A stretch of 64,000 bases of DNA, from positions 2,294,001 to 2,358,000 of the forward strand of contig NZ_CP066771.1 in NCBI RefSeq assembly GCF_016466415.2, written 5' to 3'. The translations under genes were made by a program, and so were the position numbers. Below the pieces are notes generated by a model, which was given only the letters and a program-made list of their open reading frames with translations, was not told the origin of the DNA and ran no database searches. Shown here in pieces: positions 9,001-20,514 of this stretch (position 1 is its first letter; each line of letters opens with the position of its first letter). Source of the stretch: Ralstonia pickettii. GTDB lineage: Bacteria > Pseudomonadota > Gammaproteobacteria > Burkholderiales > Burkholderiaceae.

Positions 9001-10010
9001 TGCTTGTCGAGCGTGCCGGGCTGCGCGTTGTCGATCTGGATGGGGCCCGCCACCGTCAGCGTCTTGGCCTGCTCGTCGGGGCGCAGGTCCGCGTGGATCG
9101 ACAACGACGCTTCGGGCGCGCTTGGCGCAAACGCACGCGGATTCACGTGTTCCGCCGACACCACGGCACGCGACAGCGGCAGCGCCCCGAACGGCGTGGC
9201 ATCGATCAGTGCCTGCGCGGTCAGCTTGGCACCGGTGCCGGTAGCGTCGATATGCAGCGCTTCCAGCGAGCCCGACAGCTGCGCCGACACCGAGGCGTCC
9301 TGCTTCTGGCCGTTGACCTCAAACTGCGTCGCGAGTGTTGCAGCACCGGTGAGCGGATATGGCCGCGTGCCGGTCATGCGCAGCGTGGCGGCCAGCTTGC
9401 CGGCGGGCGATTCCATGCCGTCGAGCAGCACATTGTGGTGCGTGCCGTCGCTGTGCAGGCTGCCGGCAATCGATTTCAACTCGGTGGTCGACGTGCCCTG
9501 CCGGATGGCGAGGCGGTCGACGGCGAGGCGGTCCACATCCAGCGCCAGCGGCAGCGCCAGCGAATCGGGCGGACCGCTCGGCGGGGTGGGCGGCGTCGGA
9601 TGCAGGATCACCTCGACATTGCCCGCACGGAGATACGCGAAATGCGCATGCCACGGCCCGCGTGTGATGGCCCAGCGGCCTTCCACATGGTCGATGCGCA
9701 CTTCCGTGCTGCCCGCACGCACGTGCAGATCCCGCAGCGAGAGCCCCTCGCGCACCGTGCCGCCCTCCAGCTTGCCCGACACATAAGCGTTGCCGAAGCG
9801 CGTGGCGAGGGCCCACAACTGCGCCGTGCCCGATTGCGAATGGATGGCCCAGACCAGCCAGCCTGCGAGCCCCAGCACGATCGTCAGGACCAGGGCAGCA
9901 AAGGCACCGAACCAGCGCAGCGCGCGGCGGCCCCAGCCGCGCTTCGGACGCGCCAGACGTGGTGTAGCGGGTTGGTTCGATTCGGGCGTTTGCGGATCGG
10001 TCATCGTCAT
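6096..10010 (-). CDS. tamB: Translocation and assembly module subunit TamB
   Basis: The protein has 1304 residues. A cytoplasmic Arg-rich N terminus is followed by one membrane anchor at about residues 33-56 (FGAFAALVLTIVLGLAGWLV). Then comes a very long repetitive beta-strand region and a C-terminal DUF490/TamB domain ending FNKRW. TamB is an inner-membrane-anchored AsmA-like bridge across the periplasm. With TamA it aids outer-membrane protein insertion, and it is implicated in phospholipid transport to the outer membrane. The start at 10010 lies 2 bases after the tamA stop, so the two genes form one operon. The frame is open further upstream inside tamA, but the membrane anchor and gene junction fix the start. 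Confidence 0.95.
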   Translation of the reverse strand: MTMTDPQTPESNQPATPRLARPKRGWGRRALRWFGAFAALVLTIVLGLAGWLVWAIHSQSGTAQLWALATRFGNAYVSGKLEGGTVREGLSLRDLHVRAGSTEVRIDHVEGRWAITRGPWHAHFAYLRAGNVEVILHPTPPTPPSGPPDSLALPLALDVDRLAVDRLAIRQGTSTTELKSIAGSLHSDGTHHNVLLDGMESPAGKLAATLRMTGTRPYPLTGAATLATQFEVNGQKQDASVSAQLSGSLEALHIDATGTGAKLTAQALIDATPFGALPLSRAVVSAEHVNPRAFAPSAPEASLSIHADLRPDEQAKTLTVAGPIQIDNAQPGTLDKQKLPLQSLRAQVRLNEIDQQLTGLDVRLLGGAALTGGADVQKGHGALRVDVRQLDLQALHASLEKTKLAGPITVEFAGGTQRVALDLAGGDMRAQAKAVLDAAQVAVESAQVSLGRSRLTLAGTLRHDDAQSFAFKGNLAEFDPSRLAKVAKGRVNAEFDARGSLGEPIDAAVKFSVRDSEYTGLPMTGEGNVHVRGERLLPSDARLDVAGNKASLRGSFGAAGDRMHVDIDAPQLARLQLGVSGAVTLSGDVSGTIKRPQVDATFRANQLAYQGNKIDTANGRAQIRDGIDGPLLVELTAQRVTGPSLSLREVHATLDGTRRAHRFRADADGNVRNQPFKFALAGDGALTPGKDGDGWDGTISTLSAQGAPNLQLTAPVRLAMAPGRLMMGRADLTLDQTPIHIERVESAQGHVRSAGRVDGLQIARVLELVRTWTGQAPPVRTDLVVDGQWDLDLGSTATGTARIARRSGDLSINAGRGFTALGLTEATVEARGEGMRLGLRGNVQSTRVGNLYLDAGVGLVRDPGPGSLALMAPTSPLSGGLTISLPHLKSIGDLLGPDVATDGQLAASLTFAGTVGAPKVSGFLTGQDIDVALYDQGIRLTKGVVRVALDQNVVDLQEVVFHGGDGTVRAQGRVQLGEANPNLAGSIVADKLQLFADPDRTLVLSGQARIANDNDRVAITGKFKVDRGLFDLPKDGAPSLGDDVVIVRRTDAARNQAERGVKREEKPAGRFSPVVDVDVDFGDNFRFKGAGADLSLGGQMHVHSEPLVPLRGTGTIYVREGSTYEAFGRKLAIERGVLNFVGPINNPSFNITAMRRNQEVEAGVQVTGTVRQPRVTLVSEPNVPDEDKLSWLMFGYSASNAGLGQQQAMSGAALGLLGNVAGKNVARRFGLDEFSIGPSAAGLTDPQVVSLGKAISERITVGYEQSLSTADSIVKLTWQFSRRWSVVARGGTINGASVLFNKRW

Positions 10011-10012
10011 GT

Positions 10013-11800
10013 TCAGAACGCGATGCCCAGCGACACGCTCGGCCGGAACTGCTTCTGCTGAATGCCGTAGGCCATGTCGAGTTGGATTGGCCCCACCGGG
10101 CTCTTCCAGCGCACGCCGACACCCACCCCATTGAACCAGCGGCGCTCCGACCAGTTGTCGGTGGCCGTGCCGGTATCCCAGAACACGGCGGCGCCCCATT
10201 GCGGGAGGAACCAGCGTTGATACTCCAGCCCGCCGGTGACGAGGAACTTGGTCGGCAGCGTGCTGCCGTTCACGTCGTTACCGATGCTTTGGAAATCGTA
10301 GCCGCGCACCGACTGCGTGCCGCCCGTGCGGAAGCGCAGCGTGGCCGGTACACCATCGCCGGCACCGGAGGTGATGACAGCGCCCAGCTCGCCGCGTGCA
10401 ACGAAGATGTCTCGCTGCCCCACCGGCACGAACTGGCGGATGCGGCTGTACGACCGCACGAACGATTGGTCGGTCAGCACGCCTTTCACTGCCGCGCCGA
10501 TCTGCGTGGTGATGATGTTGCCGCGGCGCGGAAACAGCGGGTCGTCCACATCGCGGCGCGTCCAGGCGAAACCCGGCACGAGCGCCTTGCTCAACTGGCG
10601 CTCGGCGCCTTCGGGCCGCAGGTCGTCATAGTAGAAATCAACGGTGAACGACGTCTCATAGATGCCGCGTACGCGCGTCTGCTTGAAGCCGGAGCGATAG
10701 CTGCGCGTCTCGGTGCCCGAGGTGTCGGTGCGGTCCATGCTGGTGTAAAGGCTGTTGACGTATTGCTTGTCGTCAGGCGGCACCGTCACGCCGGCAAACA
10801 GGTACTGGCGGCGTTGTTCGAGGCGGGCCTGCGTGTCGAGCACCCATGCCTTGCTGAACAGGTTCAGATATTGATAGCGCCCTTCCAGCGAGGCGCCCGT
10901 GTCCGTACCGTACCCCACACCGCTGGTGATGCGATTGGGCGGGTACTCACGCACGCGCACGCGCACCGGCGCGTTGACCGGGTTCTTCGGATCGTCGCCC
11001 AGGTCAACGATGGCGTTGGAGAAATACGGTTGCCCCTGGATGGCGGCCTGAAGTGACTGCAGTCGATCAGCCGAGTAATCCTCACCCACCCGCAACGGGT
11101 TCACGTGGTTGATGATGCTGAGGGGATAGCGCGACAAGCCCTGCACGTCCAGCGGCCCCAGCGTATACGCCGGACCGCTGTCATAGCCTACCGACAGGTC
11201 CGCCTTGCTTTCGTCCGGATCGACACGCGCTTGCGACGACGTCTGCTTGGCCGCGTAATAACGTTTGCTCTGCAGGGCGGCCAGACCGTCGTCCTTGGCT
11301 TTGTCCCAGCCTGCTTGGCGGAACGCCATCCCGTGCTGCAGGCTCCACGATTTTTTCAACTCGTCGATGCGCTTGGCGTCTTGCGTAACGGCGCCGGTGA
11401 AGTCGAGCGCCACATTGTCGATGGTGGTACGCGGGCCGGGCTCGACCTTCACGTTGACGATGCGATGGTCCGGCGGGCCTTCAAGCTTGGCGGTCGCCTT
11501 GGGCACGAAATAGCCTTCGGTGGCCGTCAGCTTGGTGACCTGATCGCCAATGGTTTCGACCATGTACTGGAGCTGGTCGTCGGTGATGTCCTTGCGGTCT
11601 TTGTAGCGCGACAGGTCCAGATGGCGCTCGAGCAAATCGCGAATGGACTTCGGCGCCTCGATCTTGACGTCGTATTCAGCGTGCGCCGGGGCGCAGATGA
11701 GGGACAGCGCAAAGCCCGCCGCCAGCGCGGCGCCGGGCAAACCCAGAAGACGGAAGCGTGGTGCTCGGAACGGTCGCGATGGTCGATTGGAGCCGGTCAT
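10013..11800 (-). CDS. tamA: Translocation and assembly module subunit TamA (Omp85 family)
   Basis: The protein has 595 residues. The start at 11800 gives a signal peptide cleaved after AHA (about residue 41). It is followed by POTRA domains (about 45-290) and a 16-strand-type barrel. The barrel carries the Omp85 hallmark near LRFRTGGTQSVRGYDFQS and ends with SLGIAF, a terminal aromatic as required by the BAM machinery. TamA is the outer-membrane partner of TamB. The open frame extends upstream to 12019, but that extension lacks signal-peptide character, so it was not used. Confidence 0.94.
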   Translation of the reverse strand: MTGSNRPSRPFRAPRFRLLGLPGAALAAGFALSLICAPAHAEYDVKIEAPKSIRDLLERHLDLSRYKDRKDITDDQLQYMVETIGDQVTKLTATEGYFVPKATAKLEGPPDHRIVNVKVEPGPRTTIDNVALDFTGAVTQDAKRIDELKKSWSLQHGMAFRQAGWDKAKDDGLAALQSKRYYAAKQTSSQARVDPDESKADLSVGYDSGPAYTLGPLDVQGLSRYPLSIINHVNPLRVGEDYSADRLQSLQAAIQGQPYFSNAIVDLGDDPKNPVNAPVRVRVREYPPNRITSGVGYGTDTGASLEGRYQYLNLFSKAWVLDTQARLEQRRQYLFAGVTVPPDDKQYVNSLYTSMDRTDTSGTETRSYRSGFKQTRVRGIYETSFTVDFYYDDLRPEGAERQLSKALVPGFAWTRRDVDDPLFPRRGNIITTQIGAAVKGVLTDQSFVRSYSRIRQFVPVGQRDIFVARGELGAVITSGAGDGVPATLRFRTGGTQSVRGYDFQSIGNDVNGSTLPTKFLVTGGLEYQRWFLPQWGAAVFWDTGTATDNWSERRWFNGVGVGVRWKSPVGPIQLDMAYGIQQKQFRPSVSLGIAF

Positions 11801-12037
11801 CGTGGCAAGCGTGGCGCCGCCCCACGGGCCGGCTGAGTCGAAGGAAAGGCGTATTTGACCATACCGCCCCCGGCGCGTGCCCAGGCAAATGCAACGAACG
11901 CGCCCTTCCGGATCGGCGGAAGGGGTTTCGCACGCGCCGTGCCCAAGGCCGTTGCGACGGCCAATACGGTAAAATGCGCGGGTTTTCCGCCCGGCATCTT
12001 TCCGCGCGGGCAAGATCATCCAACATCACATACCGCC

Positions 12038-12226
12038 ATGGCCCTGTACAAGTCCGAGATCACCCAGTTCCTGGAAGAACTCAAGACCCAGAAGCCCGAC
12101 CTGGAAGCGCAACAGCGCCAAGGGCGCTCCCTGCTGTGGGACAAGGACCCGATCGACCTGGAAGAGCGTGCACGCGCCAAGGCCGCACGCGTAGCGCAAA
12201 AGCCGTACGTCTATTCGCTGGACTGA
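12038..12226 (+). CDS. DUF3460 family protein
   Basis: This is a small cytosolic protein of 62 residues beginning MALYKSEITQFLEELK, with the conserved block GRSLLWDKDPIDLEERARAK and an ending PYVYSLD. That matches the betaproteobacterial DUF3460 family, whose function is unknown. It lies 39 bp before scpA on the same strand and is probably cotranscribed. A TAAAAT hexamer near 11968 could be its -10 box. Confidence 0.88.
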   Translation: MALYKSEITQFLEELKTQKPDLEAQQRQGRSLLWDKDPIDLEERARAKAARVAQKPYVYSLD

Positions 12227-12265
12227 TCGGCCGACCGGCCTTCAGCCCGCCCAGGCGCCCGCCGC

Positions 12266-14037
<1,772 letters not shown>

Positions 14038-14064
14038 GGGATGCGGCAGCCGCGTCCTACGACA

Positions 14065-14089
14065 AAGCCCGGCAATGCCGGGCTTTTTT
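14065..14089. terminator. Terminator between convergent panC and the ParA-type gene
   Basis: AAGCCCGGC-AT-GCCGGGCTT is followed by T residues on the plus strand and preceded by A residues, so it may act in both directions. It abuts the stop codon of the minus-strand gene at 14089. Confidence 0.85.
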
Positions 14090-14754
14090 CATGCCGCCGC
14101 CGATGTATCGGCAACACTGGCCTGCGGAGGCGATTCTCCGAGCCACTCGAGAATGCCGCTCCACTGCTCCACGTCTTTGGCCACGCGCGAGGGCGCCACG
14201 TCCCACAACGTCAGGCCATGTGCGGCCAGTTGTACGTAGTTCTGGGTATCGCGCAGATAACCGAGGATCGGCACCTCCAGCCCCTGCACGAAACGCTGAA
14301 GCTGTTCTGCGGCACGCGTGCGCATGTCCACGCGCATGCCGACCACGCCGAGCTTGACCTCGCCATGGCGCACCGGCTTTTCATCGGCCAGTTTCCGCAG
14401 GAAGGTCTGCGTGGCCAGGATGTCGAACATGGAGGGCTGCAACGGCACGATTACGTAGCCGGACATCTTGACGAGATCCGCCAGCCGCCAGCCGTGGAGA
14501 CCCGCCGGCGTATCGAGCACCACGTGCGTCGTACCCTTGGGCGGCTTGGCGATGTGGTCGGCGTTGATTTCCCAGGTGCGGATGGGCTTGGCGGTCTCGG
14601 GGCGCAGCGCCAGCCACTCGCGTGAGGACTGCTGGCGGTCGGTGTCTCCCAGCATCACGGCATGATCCCGCGCGGCAAAGTAGCCGGCCAGATTGGTCGC
14701 CAGCGTGCTTTTGCCCACCCCGCCCTTCGGATTCGCTACAACGGCCACCGGCAT
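14089..14754 (-). CDS. ParA/MinD-type P-loop ATPase
   Basis: The protein has 221 residues with a deviant Walker A at residues 10-17 (KGGVGKST) and the switch segment VVLDTPAGLHGW. Proteins of this class position DNA, chemoreceptors or other cargo using ATP-dependent dimers. No parB-like gene or centromere-like repeat cluster was seen beside it, so this is probably an orphan ParA rather than the chromosomal ParA. It lies on the minus strand, 75 bp after cobQ, and may be read from the same transcript. Confidence 0.85.
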   Translation of the reverse strand: MPVAVVANPKGGVGKSTLATNLAGYFAARDHAVMLGDTDRQQSSREWLALRPETAKPIRTWEINADHIAKPPKGTTHVVLDTPAGLHGWRLADLVKMSGYVIVPLQPSMFDILATQTFLRKLADEKPVRHGEVKLGVVGMRVDMRTRAAEQLQRFVQGLEVPILGYLRDTQNYVQLAAHGLTLWDVAPSRVAKDVEQWSGILEWLGESPPQASVADTSAAA

Positions 14755-14829
14755 GCCTGCCTCCTTGCGCTCGTCGAATCATGTGCCGAGTCGATCACTC
14801 GGCGGATCTGCCCATCCGCCAATTATGGC

Positions 14830-16326
14830 TCAGCCCGCACGTGGCAGCGTTCGGAAGAGCGCAGCGAGGTCCAGATGCGCTTCGCACGTGTCGGCCAGAC
14901 GTTCGAGCGATGCTTCACGCAAGGCAGCATAGTCCTGCGCCCGCGCATCGCTCACACCGGCCCAGGCGAGCAACGCGCGGCACGCCTCGGGCGCGTCGAA
15001 CAAGCCGTGCAGGTAAGTCGCCAGGATCTGCCCGTCGGCGGAGATCGCGCCATCTGCGCGGCCATCGTCCAGTTGAACGGCGGGGCGCGCAAGAGCCGCC
15101 CCCACGGTCACGCCCATGTGGATTTCATAGCCGTCGATGGCCGCACCGCTTTCGGCCAAGGTGCCGCGCACCTGACGCAACTGCTTGGCCGGCTCCAACG
15201 TGGTCTCGAAATCCAGATAGCCCAGACCCTGGACGCTGCCAGCTGCGCCCTCCAGCCCGTTCGGATCATGCAGGCGCCGCCCCAGCATCTGCATGCCGCC
15301 GCAGATGCCGATCAGCTTGCCTCCATAGCGCAGATGCCGCGCGATGGCCGCATCCCAGCCGTTGGCGCGCAGCCAGGCGAGATCGGCCTGCACGCTCTTG
15401 CTGCCAGGCAGGATGATGAGGTCGGCGGGCGGAATCGGCTGGCCAGGACCGACCAGGCGGACGTCCACCTGCGGGTGCGCGCGCAGCGCGTCGAAATCGG
15501 TGTGATTGGACACGCGCGGAAGCACAGGAATGACGACGCGCAGCGCATCGGCCGAAGCTGCGCGCTGTGCCGTCTGCACCGCGTCTTCTGCGTCGAGGTG
15601 CAGGCCGTGCAGATACGGCAGCACGCCAAATACCGGCTTGCCCGTCTGTGCGGTCAGCCAGTCGAGCCCCGGCGTCAGCAACGAAATATCGCCGCGAAAC
15701 CGGTTGATGACGAAGCCCGCCACGCGCGCGCGCTCGCTTTCTGACAGGCAAGCGAGCGTGCCGAGCAGGTGCGCGAACACGCCGCCGCGATCGATGTCGG
15801 CGACGAGCACGACGGGGCAATCGACGGCTTCGGCAAAGCCCATGTTGGCGATGTCGCGGTCGCGCAGGTTGACCTCCGCCGGGCTGCCGGCGCCCTCAAC
15901 CAGCACAAGGTCGTAACGCGCACGCAGCCGTGTGTGCGATTCGAGCACGGCAGCCATGGCGGTGGGCTTGTAGTCGTGATACGCGCGAGCGTCGAGGTCG
16001 CAGCGCGCCTGGCCGTGGATGATGATCTGGGCACCGGTGTCGCTGTTGGGCTTGAGCAGCACGGGGTTCATGTCGACCGTGGGCGCGACGCCCGCCGCCT
16101 GCGCCTGCAGGGCCTGGGCGCGGCCGATCTCGCCGCCATCTGCGGTGACGGCGCTGTTGAGCGCCATGTTCTGCGGCTTGAACGGCGCCACGCGCACACC
16201 GGCGCGATGCGCGACACGGCACAGGCCGGCGACCAGCGTGCTCTTGCCGGCATCGGACGTGGTGCCCTGGATCATCATCGTGCCCCGAAGCGATGTGGGC
16301 GACACAGGAAATGGAGCTTTCGACAT
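14830..16326 (-). CDS. cobQ: Cobyric acid synthase (glutamine-hydrolysing)
   Basis: The enzyme has 498 residues and amidates positions b, d, e and g of adenosylcobyrinate a,c-diamide. The N-terminal ATP-binding dethiobiotin-synthetase-like domain carries [20 protein letters not shown]. The C-terminal class I glutamine amidotransferase domain has nucleophile Cys at about 342 ([10 protein letters not shown]) and catalytic His at about 440 (TYLHGLFD). It is divergent from cobU, 61 bp apart, and is the only cob gene on this side of the cluster. Confidence 0.96.
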   Translation of the reverse strand: MSKAPFPVSPTSLRGTMMIQGTTSDAGKSTLVAGLCRVAHRAGVRVAPFKPQNMALNSAVTADGGEIGRAQALQAQAAGVAPTVDMNPVLLKPNSDTGAQIIIHGQARCDLDARAYHDYKPTAMAAVLESHTRLRARYDLVLVEGAGSPAEVNLRDRDIANMGFAEAVDCPVVLVADIDRGGVFAHLLGTLACLSESERARVAGFVINRFRGDISLLTPGLDWLTAQTGKPVFGVLPYLHGLHLDAEDAVQTAQRAASADALRVVIPVLPRVSNHTDFDALRAHPQVDVRLVGPGQPIPPADLIILPGSKSVQADLAWLRANGWDAAIARHLRYGGKLIGICGGMQMLGRRLHDPNGLEGAAGSVQGLGYLDFETTLEPAKQLRQVRGTLAESGAAIDGYEIHMGVTVGAALARPAVQLDDGRADGAISADGQILATYLHGLFDAPEACRALLAWAGVSDARAQDYAALREASLERLADTCEAHLDLAALFRTLPRAG

Positions 16327-16387
16327 GCGCGGATTATCGCACCGGCGTTATCGTGCCTGGCTGCTCCGCCCCCGCTAAAATGCCGGA

Positions 16388-16963
16388 ATGTCACGCCGCC
16401 TCACACTCGTTCTCGGGGGTGCCCGCTCAGGCAAGAGCCACCACGCCGAACAGCTCGCGCTGCAATGCGCGGGGGTCGTCACGTACGTTGCCACCGCCGG
16501 CGAGGGCGATGAAGAAATGCAATTGCGCGTGGCCCTGCATCGCGCACGCCGCCCGGCGAATTGGGGGCTGGTCGAAGAGCCCGTGCACCTGGCCGAAGCG
16601 CTCTACACGCACGCGCAGCACGGTGGCTGTGTGCTGGTCGATTGCATGACGCTGTGGCTCAACAATCTGCTCTTCTCCGAGCACCACGAATACCCCGAGA
16701 CAGGCCTCGTCACCCCACCCGAAGCTTGGACGGCCGAGATTGACGCGCTGCTCACCGCCCTGCCGCTGCTGCCCGGCGAGGTCATCCTGGTCAGCAACGA
16801 AATCGGCCTGGGCGTGGTGCCGATGGGCGCCGTCACGCGGTTCTACGTGGACGAACTGGGCCGGCTGAACCAACGCCTTGCCGCACTGGCCGACAACGTG
16901 CATCTGCTGGTGGCAGGCATCCCGATGGTGGTCAAGGGGCCGGCACTCGGCGCTGCAACGTGA
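16388..16963 (+). CDS. cobU: Adenosylcobinamide kinase / adenosylcobinamide-phosphate guanylyltransferase
   Basis: The enzyme has 191 residues. It phosphorylates adenosylcobinamide and adds GMP, giving the activated substrate for CobS. A P-loop (GGARSGKS, residues 10-17) opens the protein, followed by VTYVATAG and the Walker-B-like [14 protein letters not shown]. It is the first gene of the plus-strand set cobU-cbiB-cobD-btuF and overlaps cbiB by 4 bases. Confidence 0.95.
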   Translation: MSRRLTLVLGGARSGKSHHAEQLALQCAGVVTYVATAGEGDEEMQLRVALHRARRPANWGLVEEPVHLAEALYTHAQHGGCVLVDCMTLWLNNLLFSEHHEYPETGLVTPPEAWTAEIDALLTALPLLPGEVILVSNEIGLGVVPMGAVTRFYVDELGRLNQRLAALADNVHLLVAGIPMVVKGPALGAAT

Positions 16964-17940
16964 GCGTGTTGCAGGGCGGCGTATTCGATCTCGGGTGGCC
17001 GCTCGTGGCGCTCGCCGCGCTGGCGGGCGTGCTGCTCGACCGGCTGTTCGGAGAGGTGCCGCGCTGGCATCCGTTGGTCGGCTTCGGGCGCCTCGCCAAA
17101 CCCATTGAGCGCCGGATGAATCGCGCACCGGCCGCGGTATCGTGGTCGCGCCTCGTCGGCGTCGCTGCATGGGCGATCGCCGTGTTGCCGCTCGTGCTGC
17201 TTGCAGGATGGCTCGTCGGCGGGGCGCGTGATGTGTCGCCCTGGCTGGTGGCAGCGCTTGATGCCGTTGCGCTCTATTTCGCCATTGGCGCGCGCAGCCT
17301 GCATGAACACATTGCCCCGATCGCGCTTGCCCTGCGCGATGCGGATGTTCCGCGCGCACGCGCCCTAGCATCGCGCATCGTCTCGCGTGACCTCACGCAA
17401 GCCACGGATGAGCCCATCGCACGCGCCGCCGTGGAATCTGCACTAGAGAATGGCAGCGATGCCATCTTCGCCCCGCTGTTTTGGCTCGTCGTGGCGGGCG
17501 CGCCGGGCGTGGTGCTGTATCGGTTGGCCAACACGCTCGATGCAATGTGGGGCTACCGCAATGCGCGCTTTACCGGCTTCGGCTGGGCGGCCGCGCGCAT
17601 CGACGACGTGCTCAACTGGATTCCCGCCCGCCTCACGGCAATCAGCTATGCGCTGCTTGGCCACACCGCCGATGCGCTGAACTGCTGGCGCACGCAAGCG
17701 CCGCAATGGTCTAGCCCCAACGCCGGCCCGGTGATGGCCGCAGGCGCCGGCAGCCTGCGCGTTCAGCTCGGGGGCGCAGCACGCTACGAAGGCGTGGAAG
17801 AAGCGCGCCCGTCGCTCGGCACGGGCGAGACAGCAACGGCAGCAGATATCGCACGCGCGTTGACGCTCGTGTCGCGCACTTTGTGGTTGTGGCTCGGCGC
17901 ACTTGGCTTGCTTGCAGCGCTGGCGTGGGGCCTGTCGTGA
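16960..17940 (+). CDS. cbiB: Adenosylcobinamide-phosphate synthase CbiB (CobD type)
   Basis: This inner-membrane protein of 326 residues attaches aminopropanol phosphate to adenosylcobyric acid. It starts with GTG at 16960, inside GTGA shared with the cobU stop. Motifs are [20 protein letters not shown] near the N terminus and several hydrophobic helices (about 50-75, 85-105, 300-320). Its own end overlaps the next gene in another GTGA, which suggests translational coupling. Confidence 0.94.
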   Translation: MSVLQGGVFDLGWPLVALAALAGVLLDRLFGEVPRWHPLVGFGRLAKPIERRMNRAPAAVSWSRLVGVAAWAIAVLPLVLLAGWLVGGARDVSPWLVAALDAVALYFAIGARSLHEHIAPIALALRDADVPRARALASRIVSRDLTQATDEPIARAAVESALENGSDAIFAPLFWLVVAGAPGVVLYRLANTLDAMWGYRNARFTGFGWAAARIDDVLNWIPARLTAISYALLGHTADALNCWRTQAPQWSSPNAGPVMAAGAGSLRVQLGGAARYEGVEEARPSLGTGETATAADIARALTLVSRTLWLWLGALGLLAALAWGLS

Positions 17941-18944
17941 GCGGCATCGTCCACGGCGGCAATCTCGCGGCCGCACGCGCGCTGTATGGGGAGCCTGCCG
18001 GCGGCTGGCTGGACCTCTCCACGGGCATCAATCCGCATGGCTACCCCATCCCGCCGATTCCACCCGATGCGTGGTTGCGCCTGCCCGAAGACGACGGCCT
18101 CGAAGCGCTAGCCGCCGCGCACTACGGCGTGACCGACGCGCGCGCAGTGCTGGCGGTTGCAGGTTCGCAGGCGGCGATCCGCACGCTGCCGACCCTGCTG
18201 CCGCACGGGCGTGCCGGCATCGCGCAGATCGGCTACAGCGAATACGCGCCCGCCTTTGCACGCGCCGGCCACGACGTTGTGCCGCTGCCCGAAGGGGCCT
18301 TTCTCGGCGATCTGCCGAACGACGTACGCCACCTGGTTGTCGTCAACCCGAACAACCCGACGGCACGCTTGCTGCCTGCAGCAACGCTGCGCGATTGGCA
18401 CACACGCCTACAGGCGCGCGGCGGCACGTTGATCGTGGACGAGGCGTTTATCGAAGCGCTCGACGATGGCCCCACTTTGGCACCCCTTGCCGGCACGCCG
18501 GGGCTCGTGGTGTTGCGCTCGATCGGAAAGTTCTACGGGCTGGCGGGCGCCCGCATCGGCTTCGCGCTTGCTGCACGTGAACTGCTGGCGGCACTGCGCG
18601 ACGCGTTGGGACACTGGACCGTCAACGGCCCGGCGCGTGCCGTCGTGCGTGCGGCGCTGGCCGATACCGCCTGGCAAGCTGCCACGCGGGCGCAACTGCA
18701 GCTTGCGGGCAGGCGGCTTTCGACGTTGCTTGATCGCCACGGGTTGCCGAATGCCGCAACACCGCTGTTTGCCTGGGCATCCGCCGCATATGCGCAGGCG
18801 CTGCACGCAAGCCTGGCGCGCCTCGGCATCTGGACGCGCCTGTTCGATGCACCCGTCAACGGCTTGCGCTTCGGCCTGCCCCCGGACGAGACTGGCTGGC
18901 AACGCCTTGCCGATGCGCTAGCATCGCTGTCGCACTCCGCTTGA
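17937..18944 (+). CDS. cobD: Threonine-phosphate decarboxylase (PLP-dependent)
   Basis: The enzyme has 335 residues and converts L-threonine O-3-phosphate to (R)-1-amino-2-propanol phosphate, the linker used by CbiB. It belongs to the class I/II aminotransferase fold. Visible features are HGGNL at the N terminus, [34 protein letters not shown] and the PLP-lysine segment [17 protein letters not shown]. The GTG at 17937 (GTGA overlap with cbiB) was chosen. Called cobC in the Pseudomonas nomenclature. Confidence 0.93.
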   Translation: MSGIVHGGNLAAARALYGEPAGGWLDLSTGINPHGYPIPPIPPDAWLRLPEDDGLEALAAAHYGVTDARAVLAVAGSQAAIRTLPTLLPHGRAGIAQIGYSEYAPAFARAGHDVVPLPEGAFLGDLPNDVRHLVVVNPNNPTARLLPAATLRDWHTRLQARGGTLIVDEAFIEALDDGPTLAPLAGTPGLVVLRSIGKFYGLAGARIGFALAARELLAALRDALGHWTVNGPARAVVRAALADTAWQAATRAQLQLAGRRLSTLLDRHGLPNAATPLFAWASAAYAQALHASLARLGIWTRLFDAPVNGLRFGLPPDETGWQRLADALASLSHSA

Positions 18945-18957
18945 ACTGCCCCCCCCG

Positions 18958-19914
18958 ATGCCCAATCGTCTCTCTCGCCTCACCCGTCGCCTGTATGTGT
19001 GCGGCCTGTCTGCCATTGCGGTCACGATCGCTGCCGCACCGGCATGTGCTGCCATTTCCGTCACAGACGATAGCGGCGCCACCGTGACGCTGCTGCGCCC
19101 CGCCCAACGCATCGTCAGCCTCGCTCCACATGCGACCGAGCTGCTGTTCGCGGCAGGCGGCGGTGGCCGCATCGTCGGCACCGTGGCTTACAGCGACTAC
19201 CCGCCAGCCGCACGCGACATTCCCCACGTGGGGGATAACCGCTCGCTCGATCTGGAGCGCATCGCTGCCCTCAAGCCTGATCTGGTTGTGGTCTGGCGCC
19301 ACAGCAACGCGCAAAAGCAGATCGACCGCCTGCGTGCGCTCGGCATTCCGCTGTTCTTTTCCGAGCCGCATCGCATGAGCGATATTCCGCGCTCGATCGA
19401 GGCGCTCGGCACACTGCTCGACACCCGCGCGAGCGCGCACGACGCCGCGCAGCAATTCCGCCAACGCGCCGATACGCTGCGCCAACGCTACGCGAGCCGG
19501 CCGCCGGTTTCGGTGTTCTATCAGGTATGGGAACAGCCGCTGATGACGCTCAACGGCCAGCACATCTTCTCTGACGTGCTGGCGCTGTGCGGCGGCCGGA
19601 ATGTGTTTGCCGGCGAGCCCTTGCTGGTGCCGACCGTTTCGCCCGAGGCCGTGATCGCAGCCAACCCCGAAGTGCTGCTCACCGCGAGCATGGGCGCCAC
19701 GCAAGGCAGCCGTCCGATCGATACGCTTGACGCGTGGAAACGCTGGCCGCAATTGCTGGCGGTGCAACGTGGCAATCTCTTCAGCATCAACGGTGACCTG
19801 ATCAACCGCTTTGGCCCGCGCCTGGTGGAAGCAGCAACGCTGTTGTGCGAAGACCTGGAACAAGCCCGAGCGCGGCGCCTCGGCTCGCAAGCCACCAACG
19901 GGCAGGGGTGCTAA
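18958..19914 (+). CDS. btuF: Cobalamin ABC transporter periplasmic binding protein
   Basis: The protein has 318 residues. A cleavable signal peptide (about 1-31, ending ACAA) precedes a class III binding-protein fold (RIVSLAPHATELLFAAGGG, GDNRSLDLERIAALKPDLVV). It should deliver corrinoids to the BtuC-BtuD permease encoded on the opposite strand at 22.9-24.8 kb. It is the last gene of the plus-strand run, and its stop lies 12 bp from the convergent cobC stop. Confidence 0.9.
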   Translation: MPNRLSRLTRRLYVCGLSAIAVTIAAAPACAAISVTDDSGATVTLLRPAQRIVSLAPHATELLFAAGGGGRIVGTVAYSDYPPAARDIPHVGDNRSLDLERIAALKPDLVVVWRHSNAQKQIDRLRALGIPLFFSEPHRMSDIPRSIEALGTLLDTRASAHDAAQQFRQRADTLRQRYASRPPVSVFYQVWEQPLMTLNGQHIFSDVLALCGGRNVFAGEPLLVPTVSPEAVIAANPEVLLTASMGATQGSRPIDTLDAWKRWPQLLAVQRGNLFSINGDLINRFGPRLVEAATLLCEDLEQARARRLGSQATNGQGC

Positions 19915-19926
19915 ACCACGCGCGGG

Positions 19927-20514
19927 TCAACGGTTCCAGAACAGCAGCACCGGCAACGTGTCGGGCAGCACGCGAAAGCCGCAGGCCGCCCCCCATTGCA
20001 ACGGCCATTGCAGCGTCTCGGCCAGCGGCCGTTGCAACCAGTGCGCCGCGAGCGCACGCATACAGCCGGCATGCGTGACGGCCCACACGCATGCGGTGGG
20101 CGTCGCGGTCGCTGTGGTCATTGCTGTCGCCCACCTCGTGACGCGCGCCAACAATTCTGCCGCCGACTCTCCGCCATGCGGATTGCCGTGCACGAGATCG
20201 CGCGCCCACTGGTCGATTTCCGCACGGGGGATGTCATCCCACTGGCAACCTTCCCAGGCGCCAAAGTCGAGTTCCATCAATTGCGCATCCAGTTCGACCG
20301 TGGGAAGCCGCGCCGCTCGCGCTATTGCTTCGGCGGTCAGGCGGCTGCGTTGCAATGGGCTTGCCAGCAGACGATGCGGCGTGTGCGCGGCAAGCTTTTC
20401 GACGATGGCCGCCGGCTCCGGGTCCATCGGCGAGGCCAGCTCCAGATCGGTGCGGCCATAGCAGAGACCTGCCGTCATGGCGGGCCGCGCGTGGCGGATC
20501 AGGATGACATCCAT
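19927..20514 (-). CDS. cobC: Alpha-ribazole phosphatase (histidine phosphatase family)
   Basis: The protein has 195 residues. The phosphohistidine motif LIRHARP is at the N terminus, with later ELDFGAWEG and a second catalytic His in WAVTHAGCMRAL. Enzymes of this family remove the phosphate from alpha-ribazole phosphate or adenosylcobalamin phosphate. The start at 20514 overlaps the cobS end by 16 bases. It closes the riboswitch-led minus-strand operon. Confidence 0.88.
   Translation of the reverse strand: MDVILIRHARPAMTAGLCYGRTDLELASPMDPEPAAIVEKLAAHTPHRLLASPLQRSRLTAEAIARAARLPTVELDAQLMELDFGAWEGCQWDDIPRAEIDQWARDLVHGNPHGGESAAELLARVTRWATAMTTATATPTACVWAVTHAGCMRALAAHWLQRPLAETLQWPLQWGAACGFRVLPDTLPVLLFWNR

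Noticed and set aside
7125-10061. 978-codon open frame on the plus strand
   Set aside because: Shadow of tamB on the opposite strand. The translation is Arg/His/Gln-rich and unrecognisable.
14089-14754. ParA-type gene as part of a partition locus or plasmid origin
   Set aside because: No parB, no iterons or repeated centromere-like sites, and ordinary chromosomal genes on both sides.
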